Positions 6,392 through 13,911 of a stretch of DNA of 21,925 nt are shown here, one piece after another. Source of the stretch: an uncultured bacterium (GTDB taxonomy: Bacteria; Actinomycetota; Coriobacteriia; Coriobacteriales; Coriobacteriaceae); NCBI GenBank assembly GCA_905214615.1, contig CAJMMX010000038.1:1-21925 (forward strand). The letters run 5' to 3'. Position 1 is the stretch's first letter, and each line of letters begins with the position of its first letter. The translations under genes were made by a program, and so were the position numbers. Below the pieces are notes generated by a model. The model did no database searches and was not told where the DNA came from. It was given only the letters and a program-made list of their open reading frames with translations.

Positions 6392-8467
6392 TTACTTAGC
6401 GCGGCCCTCCTCATAGCGCTCGACCAGCTTGGCCTGAACGTCATAGGGCACCTGCTCATAGCCCGCGGGCTTCATGGTAAAGTCGCCCGTGCCGCGCGTG
6501 ATGGAGCGCAGGCGCGTCGAGTAATCCGTCAGCTCGGCCAGCGGCGCCTGGGCAATGACCACGGTGTCTCCGCGCTCATCGGTCTCCATGCCCGTCACGC
6601 GACCGCGCGAGGCCGAGATGTCGCCCATCACGGCGCCGGCGTAGCTCTCGGGGATCGTCACCGTGATTTCCTCGATAGGCTCCAGCACCACTGGATCGGC
6701 ATCGGCGCATGCCTTGCGCAGGCCGATGCGAGCCGCCGCGCGGAACGCCATCTCGTTGGAGTCGACGCTGTGATACGAACCGTCGTACACAGCCACGCGA
6801 ATGCCCGTGAGCGGGTAGCCGGCAATAATACCGTCCTTCATGGTCTCCTGGACGCCCTTGTCCACGGCGGGAATCAGCGAGCGCGGAATGCGACCGCCCA
6901 CGACCTCGTCCACGAACTCATAGCCGTCGCTCGTGCCGTCGGACCCAATGAGCGGCTCGACGCGCAGCCAGCAGTCGCCGTACTGACCGGCACCGCCGGT
7001 CTGCTTCTTGTGGCGACCCTGGGCGCTCGCCGTGCGGCGGATGGTCTCGCGATACGGAATGCGGATCGGCACGCTCTTGGCGGCGACCTTGGTGCGGTCC
7101 TCCAGACGGTTGAGCAGCACCGAAACCTGTGCCTCACCAACGGCAGAGATAATGGTCTGGCCGGTCTCCTCGTCGCGGTCGATGCTCATGGTCGGGTCTG
7201 CCTTGCAAGCCTTCTCGATAAACGTGTAGAGCTTCTCTTCGTCGCCGCGGTTCTCGGCTTCGATGGCGATGCGGTACTGCGAGTTGGGGAACTTAAACGC
7301 CGCAGCCTCGACCTTGCCGGTAATCGAGAGCGTATCGCCCGTCTCGGCAGCCAGCTTGGGCGCCACGATGATGTCGCCGGCATAGGCATGGCCAACCTCG
7401 GTCATATCGCGGCCGCACATCACATACAAGTGAGCCAAACGATCGCTCTTGCGGGTACGCGCGTTGACCAACTCAAGGCCCGGCTCAAGCGTGCCCGTCA
7501 GCACCTTGATAAAGCTGATACGACCCTGCTGCGGATCGGCCAGGGTCTTAAACACAAACGCCACCGGGCGGTCGTCATCGCTCGAGATCTTGAGCGAATC
7601 GCCGTCGATGAGCGGCATCTCACCGTAGTCCGTCGGCGCCGGGAAGTACGCGGCGATGTCGTCCATCAGCGAGTTGACGCCCTGCTCCTTAATGCAATCG
7701 CCCGCAAAGACCGGCACAAAGATGCGCTCGGCAATCGCCTTCGACAGCAGGCCCTCGAGCTCCTCCTGCGTCAGCGTCTCCTCGCCTTCCAAGTACTTCA
7801 TCATCAGTTCGTCGTCAGCCTCGGCCACCAGCTCGCACAGATGGTCATGGGCTTCCTCGGCCTGGGCACGATACTCCTCGGGAATCTCCGACTCAACGGC
7901 CTCGGCGCCGTTGCAGTGGCGTGCCTTCATGCGCACCAGGTCGATGATGCCGTCAAAGTCCTCGCCCTCGCCCCAGGGAAGGGTCACGGCGCCCAGGCGC
8001 GTACCAAAGCGCTCCTGCAGCAGGTCCATCGTAGTCGCAAAGCTGGCCTCGGAGCGCGACAGGCGGTTTACAAACACCGCACGCGCCAGACGCAGGTCCT
8101 CGGCGGCATACCAGAGTTTAACCGTTGTAGGCTGCGGGCCGGCCTCGGCGTCGACCACAAACAGAGCCGTCTCGCAGACGCTCATCGCGGCATAGGCGTC
8201 GCCGATAAAATCGGGATAGCACGGGGCATCGAGCACATTGATGCGCGCGCCCTTCCAGTCTATCGGCGCAATGGTCGTCGAGATGGAAAATGCACGCTTG
8301 ACCTCTTCGGGGTCATAGTCGAGCGTGGGCTTGGTGCCGTCGTGGCCGCCCAGGCGGGCGGTCTTGCCGGAAAGGTGGAGCATGGCCTCGGCGAGTGAAG
8401 TCTTGCCCACCCCGCCTTGGCCTACGAGCACCACGTTCCTTACGTTACCGGTCTTGGGAGCACCCAT
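6392..8467 (-). CDS. Elongation factor G-like translational GTPase (EF-G paralogue)
   Basis: A 691-aa protein with the full five-domain layout of EF-G. ATG 8467 follows an ideal AAGGAGG site; longer readings to 8578 are not conserved-looking. The P-loop is GQGGVGKTS (16-24). Domain II is around 310-400, domain III carries AVGEAQVSVLLNRL, domain IV carries KKQTGGAGQYGDCWLRVEP and the tip loop YDGSYHSVDSNEMAF, and a C-terminal domain V follows. Overall it resembles the EF-G2/FusA2 type (PRK12740-like) of actinobacteria rather than the housekeeping EF-G. G3 reads DAPCYPDF instead of DTPGxxDF and G4 reads NRLS (134-137) instead of NKxD, so GTP recognition and hydrolysis may be changed. A role in canonical translocation is unlikely; the true function is unknown. 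It is monocistronic, with tandem terminators. Confidence 0.88.
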   Translation of the reverse strand: MGAPKTGNVRNVVLVGQGGVGKTSLAEAMLHLSGKTARLGGHDGTKPTLDYDPEEVKRAFSISTTIAPIDWKGARINVLDAPCYPDFIGDAYAAMSVCETALFVVDAEAGPQPTTVKLWYAAEDLRLARAVFVNRLSRSEASFATTMDLLQERFGTRLGAVTLPWGEGEDFDGIIDLVRMKARHCNGAEAVESEIPEEYRAQAEEAHDHLCELVAEADDELMMKYLEGEETLTQEELEGLLSKAIAERIFVPVFAGDCIKEQGVNSLMDDIAAYFPAPTDYGEMPLIDGDSLKISSDDDRPVAFVFKTLADPQQGRISFIKVLTGTLEPGLELVNARTRKSDRLAHLYVMCGRDMTEVGHAYAGDIIVAPKLAAETGDTLSITGKVEAAAFKFPNSQYRIAIEAENRGDEEKLYTFIEKACKADPTMSIDRDEETGQTIISAVGEAQVSVLLNRLEDRTKVAAKSVPIRIPYRETIRRTASAQGRHKKQTGGAGQYGDCWLRVEPLIGSDGTSDGYEFVDEVVGGRIPRSLIPAVDKGVQETMKDGIIAGYPLTGIRVAVYDGSYHSVDSNEMAFRAAARIGLRKACADADPVVLEPIEEITVTIPESYAGAVMGDISASRGRVTGMETDERGDTVVIAQAPLAELTDYSTRLRSITRGTGDFTMKPAGYEQVPYDVQAKLVERYEEGRAK

Positions 8468-8702
8468 GATGACCTCCTTGCAGGGCCGCGCGCAATGCGC
8501 GACGCCAACGGGGAGAGTTCGCGGTCGGTGCCGTCCCAGGAGCAGCATGGTCGGCAGCCGAGCCGACTCACCCTCCAAATGTCCTATGCCACCACCCTAC
8601 CCTTGCAGCCGCCCATCCATGCACACCTTTCGGCACGCGTATGAATACAGACGGCGAGAGGATGGGGCGAGCAGGCGAGAGGATTATTAAACCCCATCGA
8701 TA

Positions 8703-8742
8703 CAAATAAAAGCCGCCGCAGACCATAAGACCTGCGACGGCT
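8703..8742 (-). terminator. Terminator of the amino-acid ABC transporter operon
   Basis: On the - strand AGCCGtCGCAG / CTGCGgCGGCT forms an 11-bp stem with one mismatch and a 10-nt loop, followed by TTTATTTG. It starts 22 nt after the ATPase stop codon. The remaining 8468-8702 is the leader of the EF-G-like gene; it contains a small GTCGGC/GCCGAC hairpin and no promoter I could place firmly. Confidence 0.85.
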
Positions 8743-8764
8743 TCATCTCAATATATAGTTGAGT

Positions 8765-9529
8765 CTAGCTCTCGATACGGCTCAAGAACTCACGGGTGCG
8801 CTGCTCACGCGGATGGTCGATAACCTGCTCGGCAGGACCCTCCTCGACAATGCGGCCGCCGTCCATAAAGACCACGCGGTCGGCAACATCGCGCGCAAAC
8901 TGCATTGCGTGGGTCACGATCACCATCGTCATGTTCTGCGCCGCAAGGTCTTTAATGACACGCAGCACCTCGGCCGTCAACTCTGGATCGAGCGCCGAGG
9001 TCGGCTCATCAAAGAACAAGATTTCCGGGTCGAGCGCCAGGGCGCGGGCAATACTCACGCGCTGCTGCTGGCCGCCCGAAAGCTCACATGGCACCTTGTT
9101 CTCATTGCCCGTAAGCCCCATCTGCGCGATCAGCTCGCACGCACGTGCCTCCACCTGCTCGCGCGGGCGCTTGAGCACACGGATCGGAGCGTCGGTGATG
9201 TTTTTCATCACGGTATAGTGCGGAAACAGATTGTAGTTCTGAAACACCAAGCCAAACCGCGAGCGCGCCTGCTTGGGCACATCGCCTTTCGCATATACCG
9301 TGCCCGAGCCCGCATCCGTCGCAACGGCAAGGTCGCCAAACGAGAGCGAGCCGCCGTCGAGCGTCTCGAGCAGTGTGGCGCAACGCAGCAGCGTGGACTT
9401 GCCGCCACCCGAAGGCCCGATAATCGCCACGACCTCGCCACGCTTCACCTCAAGCGAGATATCCTTGAGCACCTCATTGCCGCCAAACGCCTTGCGCGCG
9501 TTCGATATATTCATTACCGAATTAATCAT
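8765..9529 (-). CDS. Polar amino-acid ABC transporter, ATP-binding protein
   Basis: A 254-aa cytoplasmic ATPase that drives the importer formed with the two upstream genes. Walker A GPSGGGKST (38-46), Q-loop Gln97, signature LSGGQQQR (150-157), Walker B ILFFDEP (170-176), D-loop SALD and switch His207 are all present. The sequence is closest in style to GlnQ/HisP enzymes. I chose ATG 9529, whose ATGATTAA overlaps the permease stop by 8 nt and suggests translational coupling; ATG 9516 is an alternative, and neither has a clear ribosome site. It is the last gene of the operon, followed by a terminator. Confidence 0.94.
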   Translation of the reverse strand: MINSVMNISNARKAFGGNEVLKDISLEVKRGEVVAIIGPSGGGKSTLLRCATLLETLDGGSLSFGDLAVATDAGSGTVYAKGDVPKQARSRFGLVFQNYNLFPHYTVMKNITDAPIRVLKRPREQVEARACELIAQMGLTGNENKVPCELSGGQQQRVSIARALALDPEILFFDEPTSALDPELTAEVLRVIKDLAAQNMTMVIVTHAMQFARDVADRVVFMDGGRIVEEGPAEQVIDHPREQRTREFLSRIES

Positions 9530-10175
9530 GGTAGTAATCCAATTTTTTCTCGGCGGCGCCCAGCAGCATCTCGACCACAAAGTTAAAGACCCAGTAGATC
9601 AGCGCCGCAATCGCAAACGGCACCATGCTCACTTGCGAGGCAACCAGTGCCTTGGCCGTCGAGAACATCTCGCCCACGCCAATGGCAAATGCCAGCGACG
9701 TGTCCTTGACCAGTGTGATGATCTCGTTGCCCATCGCCGGCAAAATACGCTTAGCGACCTGCGGCATCACGATGTACAAAAAAGTCTGCAATCGCGAATA
9801 GCCCAGCACCTCGGCGGCCTCGTATTGACCGCGCGGAATGGACTGCAGGCCCGAGCGATAGATCTCTGCAAAGTAGCCGGCGTAGTTGATGATGAATGCC
9901 ACAACGCACGCCGTCCATTTGGAATCGGGCGTGAGCGAGATGCCAAACACGTAGTACGGGGCAAAGTAGATGGCAAACATCTGCAGCATGAGCGGCGTGC
10001 CACGCATGACCGAAATGTAGATGCGCGCAATCCAGCGAAGCGGCGCGATCTTACTCATACGCATAAACGCCACGGGGATTCCCAACGGAATCGATCCGAG
10101 CAGCGTCAGCACAAACAGCTGCAAACTGACCAAGAAGCCCTGGCCAAGCATCTGCATCATGACCTGAATAGACAT
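9522..10175 (-). CDS. Polar amino-acid ABC transporter, permease
   Basis: A 217-aa inner-membrane permease of the His/Glu/Gln/Arg (HisMQ/GlnP) family. About five hydrophobic segments are visible. The conserved RGTPLMLQ (58-65) and the EAA loop QYEAAEVLGYSRLQTFLYIVMPQ region (118-139, where the ATPase docks) are intact. Its ATG shares one base with the stop of the binding-protein gene (TAATG) and its own stop overlaps the ATPase start, so the three genes are translationally coupled. With only one permease gene, the channel is presumably a homodimer. The substrate is not readable. Confidence 0.93.
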   Translation of the reverse strand: MSIQVMMQMLGQGFLVSLQLFVLTLLGSIPLGIPVAFMRMSKIAPLRWIARIYISVMRGTPLMLQMFAIYFAPYYVFGISLTPDSKWTACVVAFIINYAGYFAEIYRSGLQSIPRGQYEAAEVLGYSRLQTFLYIVMPQVAKRILPAMGNEIITLVKDTSLAFAIGVGEMFSTAKALVASQVSMVPFAIAALIYWVFNFVVEMLLGAAEKKLDYYHD

Positions 10176-11035
10176 TATTTCAAAACCCAGTTGTCGAAGG
10201 AAAGACCGTAATCTGCATATTTATCGCAGAGGTCCTTGACCGTACCGTCCTCATAGAGCGCCTTGAGCGACTCGGTCACGGCGTCGGCCGACTTGGTGTC
10301 GCCCTTCTTAAAGCCGGCGGCATAGTGCTCGCTAGACAGCGGCTTATCAAGCTGCGTATAAGCATCGGGCTTGGCGGCAAGCTGATACTGGGCAATCGAA
10401 AGGTCGCATGCCACGGCATCGACCGCGCCGCTCTCGAGCTGCATAAAGGCTGTGTTGTACTCACCGATGGTATCGAGCGTGGCAAACGTCGCGGTCAGAT
10501 CCTTCTGGTCGCCCTCGAGCACATCCTGTGCGGCGGAATCGGTCTGGGTAATCACGGTCTTGCCGGCAAGATCGTCCCAGCTCTTGATACCCGCGTCCTT
10601 CTTGACCACGAGCACCTGCTCGTTGAGCATGTACGGCTCGGAGAACGTGTAATCGCCCTCGCGACCCTCCATGGTAAAGCCGTTCCAGATGCAGTTGATG
10701 GCACCCGAGTTGAGCAGCGTATCCTTGGCATCCCAATCGATGGCCTCGTATTTGACCTCCCAGCCCTGCTTATCGGCAACGGCCTTGGCCAGATCAAGGT
10801 CAAAGCCCGTATATTCGCCGTCATCGCCCACAAAGCCGTACGGAGGATAGGACTTGTCAAAGCCCACCACGAGCTTTTTGGACTCCGCGGCACCCTTCGT
10901 ATCCTTGGCCGCGGCAGAGCCGGCAGCAGAGCCCTTAGCGGCACCGCCGCCACAACCGACAAGACCAAGGCCGAGCACCGTGGCGAGCGAGCCGGCTAGA
11001 CCAACAAACTGACGACGAGACATATCGGTATTCAT
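10175..11035 (-). CDS. Polar amino-acid ABC transporter, substrate-binding lipoprotein
   Basis: A 286-aa extracytoplasmic receptor of family 3 (SBP_bac_3) that feeds amino acids to the permease. I chose ATG 11035 for the AAGGGGGA ribosome site; ATG 11056 lacks one. The N-terminus is MNTDMSRRQFVGLAG...LVGC: a twin-arginine motif (SRRQF, 6-10) plus a lipobox with Cys28, so it is probably exported by Tat and lipid-anchored. An Ala/Gly/Ser/Lys-rich linker follows, then the family pattern VGFDKSYPPYGF, YTGFDLDLAKAVA, AINCIWNGFTMEGREGDYTFSEPY and AVDAVACD. Ligand candidates are Gln, Arg, His, Cys or Glu. It is the first gene of the operon, behind a promoter with a dyad. Confidence 0.93.
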   Translation of the reverse strand: MNTDMSRRQFVGLAGSLATVLGLGLVGCGGGAAKGSAAGSAAAKDTKGAAESKKLVVGFDKSYPPYGFVGDDGEYTGFDLDLAKAVADKQGWEVKYEAIDWDAKDTLLNSGAINCIWNGFTMEGREGDYTFSEPYMLNEQVLVVKKDAGIKSWDDLAGKTVITQTDSAAQDVLEGDQKDLTATFATLDTIGEYNTAFMQLESGAVDAVACDLSIAQYQLAAKPDAYTQLDKPLSSEHYAAGFKKGDTKSADAVTESLKALYEDGTVKDLCDKYADYGLSFDNWVLK

Positions 11036-11066
11036 GGTATTCCCCCTTGATGGCACTTTAGTTAGA

Positions 11067-11104
11067 TAAAGTGAATCATGTAACGTTCAGCATCATACAC
11101 TTTA
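11067..11104. promoter_or_regulatory. Dyad over the ABC operon promoter, candidate operator
   Basis: TAAAGTGAATCATG (11067-11080) and CATCATACACTTTA (11091-11104) are inverted copies matching at 12 of 14 positions, separated by 10 nt. The dyad spans the -10 box and the likely start site, where a repressor would block transcription. It does not fit the ArgR box well; the regulator is unknown. Confidence 0.45.
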
Positions 11105-11120
11105 CCTTGATAGAGTACAA
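11092..11120 (-). promoter_or_regulatory. Promoter of the amino-acid ABC operon
   Basis: On the - strand, -35 TTGTAC (11115-11120), a 17-bp spacer and -10 TATGAT (11092-11097). The predicted transcript start is near 11085, giving a leader of about 50 nt. Confidence 0.6.
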
Positions 11121-11127
11121 GGGAGGA

Positions 11128-11266
11128 TTTGCCCGCCGGGTGCCGGGGCAGGGGTTAAGTTTGCTGCTCTACAGTCCTGCTCACGACGGAGAGCACATTA
11201 AGTGCTCTCCTGTTCGTGCGGAACTCGCGACAAACTTAACCCCAGCCCCGGCACCCGGCGGGCAAA
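11128..11266. repeat. Large foldback element with 36-bp arms
   Basis: The arms 11128-11163 and 11231-11266 are inverted copies with a single mismatch in 36 positions; each includes GCCCGCCGGGTGCCGGGGC and GGGGTTAAGTTTG. The 67-nt centre holds another hairpin, GGAGAGCAC attaa GTGCTCTCC (11188-11210), flanked by CACGA/TCGTG, so the whole 139 nt could form one imperfect rod. It lies in the 339-bp region between the divergent ABC operon and methyltransferase gene. No coding potential or terminator T run is seen. It is probably a REP/MITE-like repeat or a structured RNA. Confidence 0.85.
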
Positions 11267-11374
11267 CGTCGCTGGGCTTATCACTAACATGAAATGGGTG
11301 CTTGCATATCGTCCGCTAGCTTGGCACGGTACAATGCTTTCAGATTTCAATTTGTAAATTAGTGGGGTTAATTC

Positions 11375-12823
11375 ATGGCAGAATCTCGTGCGGAGCGTAG
11401 GGCTCGTCGTGCTTTGATCGAGGCGGCTGAGGGGTCTCAGGAGAAAAAATCTTCTAAGAAATCCAAGTCGTCTCAGGACGCGAAGGGTAAGTCAGCCAAG
11501 GGAAAGGCTAAGGCCGAGCGTCCCGGCTCTCGTCGGAGCGAGGACAAGGCATCTCAGACTCGCACCAAGCGCCCACATAAAGATTCGGTTTCGCCTGCGC
11601 GAAAGGCCGTGGATCCCAAGTCGCCTTGTTCCATCATGCGGGCTTGTGGTGGATGCACGGCGATCAATCGTCCTTATAAGAAGCAGCTGGCGGCCAAGCA
11701 GGCTGCTATGGAAGAGCTGTTTGCTGAGCTCTGCGAGCGCGAGGGTATTGCCGTTGATCCCATTCGCGGTATGGGTGTTACCCTGGGCGACCCGGGTAAG
11801 TATCCTGCGCCGCGTGGCTTTCGTCATAAGGCTGCCACTCCCTTTGCTCCCGGTAAGGAGGGCGCTGTCCGTTGCGGTTTCTTTGAGCGTGGCACGCACA
11901 AGATCGTTGCCGTACCCGAGTGTCCTGTCGAGGCGCCGGGTGCCCGTCAGATTCTCAACGGCATCGCACGCGAAGCTGAGCGGCTGCATATTCCCGCGTT
12001 TAATGAGGACAAACATCTTGGTTTGCTTCGCTATGCCGTCGTCCGCCGCGGCTGGCGTACCGACCAGGTCATGGTTACGCTCGTGACCGCCCAGCGTGAC
12101 TTACCGCATGCACAGGAGTTCTTTGAGGCTGTCGCCGCACTCGATCCGCATATCGTCACCGTCGCCCAAAACATCAACGGGCGTCCCGGCAACGCCATCC
12201 TAGGCGAGGAGACCCGTATCGTGTACGGTGCCGAGTGCATGCGCGACCAGCTACTCGGTTGCGAGTTCGATATCTCCCCCACCGCGTTCTACCAGACCAA
12301 CCCGCAGCAGACCGAGCTGCTCTACCGGCTCGCCATCGAAGGCATGGACCTGCGCCAGGGCGATGTGCTTATGGATGCCTACTGCGGCAGCGGCACCATC
12401 GGTCTGTGCGCCGCGAAGGATGCCCAGGACAGGGGCGTCGGCATTATGCTGCTCGGCGTGGAGCGCAACCCGGCGGGCATTGCCGACGCACGTCGCAATG
12501 CCGAGCTCAACGGCCTTACCCGCAGCGCCTGGTTTATGGCCGACGATGCCACCGACTACATCCTCGATGCCGCCGACAACAACGAACGCGTCGACGTCCT
12601 TTCCATCGACCCGCCGCGCGCCGGCTCCACCCCCGAGTTCCTCGAAGCCGCCTGCGCACTCAAGCCGCGCCGCATCACCTATATCAGCTGCAACCCCGTG
12701 ACCCAGGAGCGTGACCTGCACCAGCTCCTCGACGGAGGCTATCGCCTGCTCAAGATCACGCCGGTCGACATGTTCCCCCATACCGACCACACCGAAACCG
12801 TAGCGATCCTCGAGCGCCGCTAA
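11375..12823 (+). CDS. rlmD: 23S rRNA (uracil-C5)-methyltransferase, RlmD/RumA family
   Basis: A 482-aa SAM-dependent enzyme that puts a methyl group on C5 of a uridine in rRNA (or tRNA; the family includes TrmA and RlmC/D). ATG 11375 follows gtgggg. Iron-sulfur cluster cysteines match the RumA spacing: C85-x5-C91-GG-C94 and C183. The methyltransferase core has FYQTNPQQTE (305-314), the SAM loop DAYCGSGTIGL (334-344), DPPRAG (412-417), the nucleophile Cys439 in YISCNP and the C-terminal general base region HTDHTETVAILE. The first ~80 residues are a Lys/Ser/Arg-rich, probably disordered tail where other members have a TRAM domain. The 5' third of the gene is less GC-rich than the rest. The exact target position is inferred only from the family. 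Confidence 0.9.
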   Translation: MAESRAERRARRALIEAAEGSQEKKSSKKSKSSQDAKGKSAKGKAKAERPGSRRSEDKASQTRTKRPHKDSVSPARKAVDPKSPCSIMRACGGCTAINRPYKKQLAAKQAAMEELFAELCEREGIAVDPIRGMGVTLGDPGKYPAPRGFRHKAATPFAPGKEGAVRCGFFERGTHKIVAVPECPVEAPGARQILNGIAREAERLHIPAFNEDKHLGLLRYAVVRRGWRTDQVMVTLVTAQRDLPHAQEFFEAVAALDPHIVTVAQNINGRPGNAILGEETRIVYGAECMRDQLLGCEFDISPTAFYQTNPQQTELLYRLAIEGMDLRQGDVLMDAYCGSGTIGLCAAKDAQDRGVGIMLLGVERNPAGIADARRNAELNGLTRSAWFMADDATDYILDAADNNERVDVLSIDPPRAGSTPEFLEAACALKPRRITYISCNPVTQERDLHQLLDGGYRLLKITPVDMFPHTDHTETVAILERR

Positions 12824-12832
12824 CCCACCCCA

Positions 12833-12863
12833 GTAGATTTTTGGGACATGCCTTAAAATCTAC
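12833..12863. repeat. Palindrome GTAGATTTT...AAAATCTAC
   Basis: A perfect 9-bp inverted repeat with a 13-nt centre (tgggacatgcctt), starting 10 nt after the methyltransferase stop. It directly abuts a second, GC-rich hairpin. No T run follows, so it is not a typical terminator. Confidence 0.6.
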
Positions 12864-12865
12864 CG

Positions 12866-12913
12866 GCCCAACGAGAGGGGGCGGCCCGTCTGGACCGCCC
12901 CCTCTCGTTGGGC
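12866..12913. terminator. 19-bp perfect hairpin between convergent genes
   Basis: GCCCAACGAGAGGGGGCGG (12866-12884) pairs perfectly with 12895-12913 around a 10-nt loop. It lies between the convergent methyltransferase (+) and PHP phosphatase (-) genes, where a two-way terminator is expected. Neither side has a proper U tract, so a repeat element is an equal possibility. Confidence 0.5.
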
Positions 12914-12924
12914 AGATGAGCCCG

Positions 12925-13746
12925 TTACATGCTCTTGCGCAGGTCACACACGCCGGCTGCCGCCATCTCGCGCAGCAGCGTCTCGCGATCGCGCGTCACG
13001 ATCAGGTCCAGCGGGAAGTGAATCTCATCGAGCATCTTGCGCGCCTGGTCGAGCTTGCCAATTGCCATACCAATGTGCGCGTCGGTCGAGACGCCAATCC
13101 CCACGCCCAGTTCGGCGCAGCGCTCGGCAATCTTGCGGCAAGCGCCCCAATGCTCGGCATCGGTACCATGCTCAAGACTATGGTTGTTAATCTCGATAAT
13201 CTTGTGTTTGGCCTTTGCCGCCAACAACACCTCATCGATGTCAAAGGAAACACCCGAGCGACCCGTGTGACCCAGCATAAACACTTTGGGGTGCTCCAGA
13301 GCATTGATATACATCTCGGTCGTCTGGGCGAGCGTCGCGCCTTCAGCGAGCTGCGGATTATGCACACTCGCAACCAAATAATCCAAATTGCGCGTAACCA
13401 AATCGAACAGCGAATGCTCACGACTATACGAGTCGCCGGCAATATCGAGCGAAACGGGAATGTCCTCGCCAAACAGGCTTCCGTCCAGCGAAACGATATC
13501 GGCCTCGGCACCACGCAGCACCAGTACGCCGCTCCAAATGCGCGGCCAGATATCCTGGTTAATAAAGAACTGGTAACTGCGCAGGTCATTGGGGCAAGGT
13601 GAAACCATAGAGCTCAGATGGTCGGCAGATCCGAGCACCTGCAGGCCACGCTCTGCCGCCCAGTACACATTCTCCTCAATGGTCGAATATGCATGCGCAG
13701 AGAACATCGTATGAGTATGGATATCACAGGAAAGCAGGTAGGGCAT
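12925..13746 (-). CDS. PHP-domain phosphatase (YcdX-like)
   Basis: A 273-aa cytosolic metal-dependent phosphoesterase of the PHP superfamily. ATG 13746 has a clear AAGGAG site 7 nt upstream. Metal-ligand motifs are in the usual order: CDIHTHTMFSAHA (H10, H12, H18), GSADHLS, RGAEADI, LVASVHNPQ, LGHTGRSG, IEINNHS and GVSTDAHIG. This set matches the trinuclear-zinc YcdX family, whose natural substrate is not established; histidinol phosphatase (HisK) is a related but less likely assignment. It is transcribed alone or with the aminotransferase gene upstream; 165 nt separate them, including a candidate promoter. Confidence 0.88.
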   Translation of the reverse strand: MPYLLSCDIHTHTMFSAHAYSTIEENVYWAAERGLQVLGSADHLSSMVSPCPNDLRSYQFFINQDIWPRIWSGVLVLRGAEADIVSLDGSLFGEDIPVSLDIAGDSYSREHSLFDLVTRNLDYLVASVHNPQLAEGATLAQTTEMYINALEHPKVFMLGHTGRSGVSFDIDEVLLAAKAKHKIIEINNHSLEHGTDAEHWGACRKIAERCAELGVGIGVSTDAHIGMAIGKLDQARKMLDEIHFPLDLIVTRDRETLLREMAAAGVCDLRKSM

Positions 13747-13773
13747 CGGATCTCCTTATCCGGCATGGCCGTC

Positions 13774-13802
13774 GCGTATATTCATTGTACGCATAGCCTT
13801 CG
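13774..13802 (-). promoter_or_regulatory. Candidate promoter of the PHP phosphatase gene
   Basis: On the - strand a TACAAT -10 box lies about 35 nt before the ATG, with a weak TTACGA at 17-bp spacing. Only the -10 box is convincing; coordinates are approximate. Confidence 0.35.
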
Positions 13803-13846
13803 ATAGTCGTAAAACCGCTCCATCCCAACGACACAACGTACATGAC

Positions 13847-13877
13847 AACGGGGTCCGGCTTAACACCAAACCCCGTT
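13847..13877 (-). terminator. Weak hairpin after the aminotransferase gene
   Basis: AACGGGGT / ACCCCGTT, an 8-bp stem with a 15-nt loop, 35 nt downstream of the aminotransferase stop. There is no U run, so termination may be partial. Confidence 0.35.
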
Positions 13878-13911
13878 TCACGTAAAACATTACAGGCAGA
13901 GCGCTTTGCTT

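Noticed and set aside
6770..8398. 542-codon open frame antisense to the EF-G-like gene
   Set aside because: It mirrors a conserved coding frame on the other strand; no ribosome site and no recognisable domain.
8759..9586. 275-codon open frame antisense to the ABC ATPase
   Set aside because: The opposite strand has every ABC motif in order; this frame has none.
11067..11104. ArgR (ARG box) site before the ABC operon
   Set aside because: TGAAT and TTCA are present but at the wrong spacing and off the dyad axis, so an arginine-repressor assignment is not supported.
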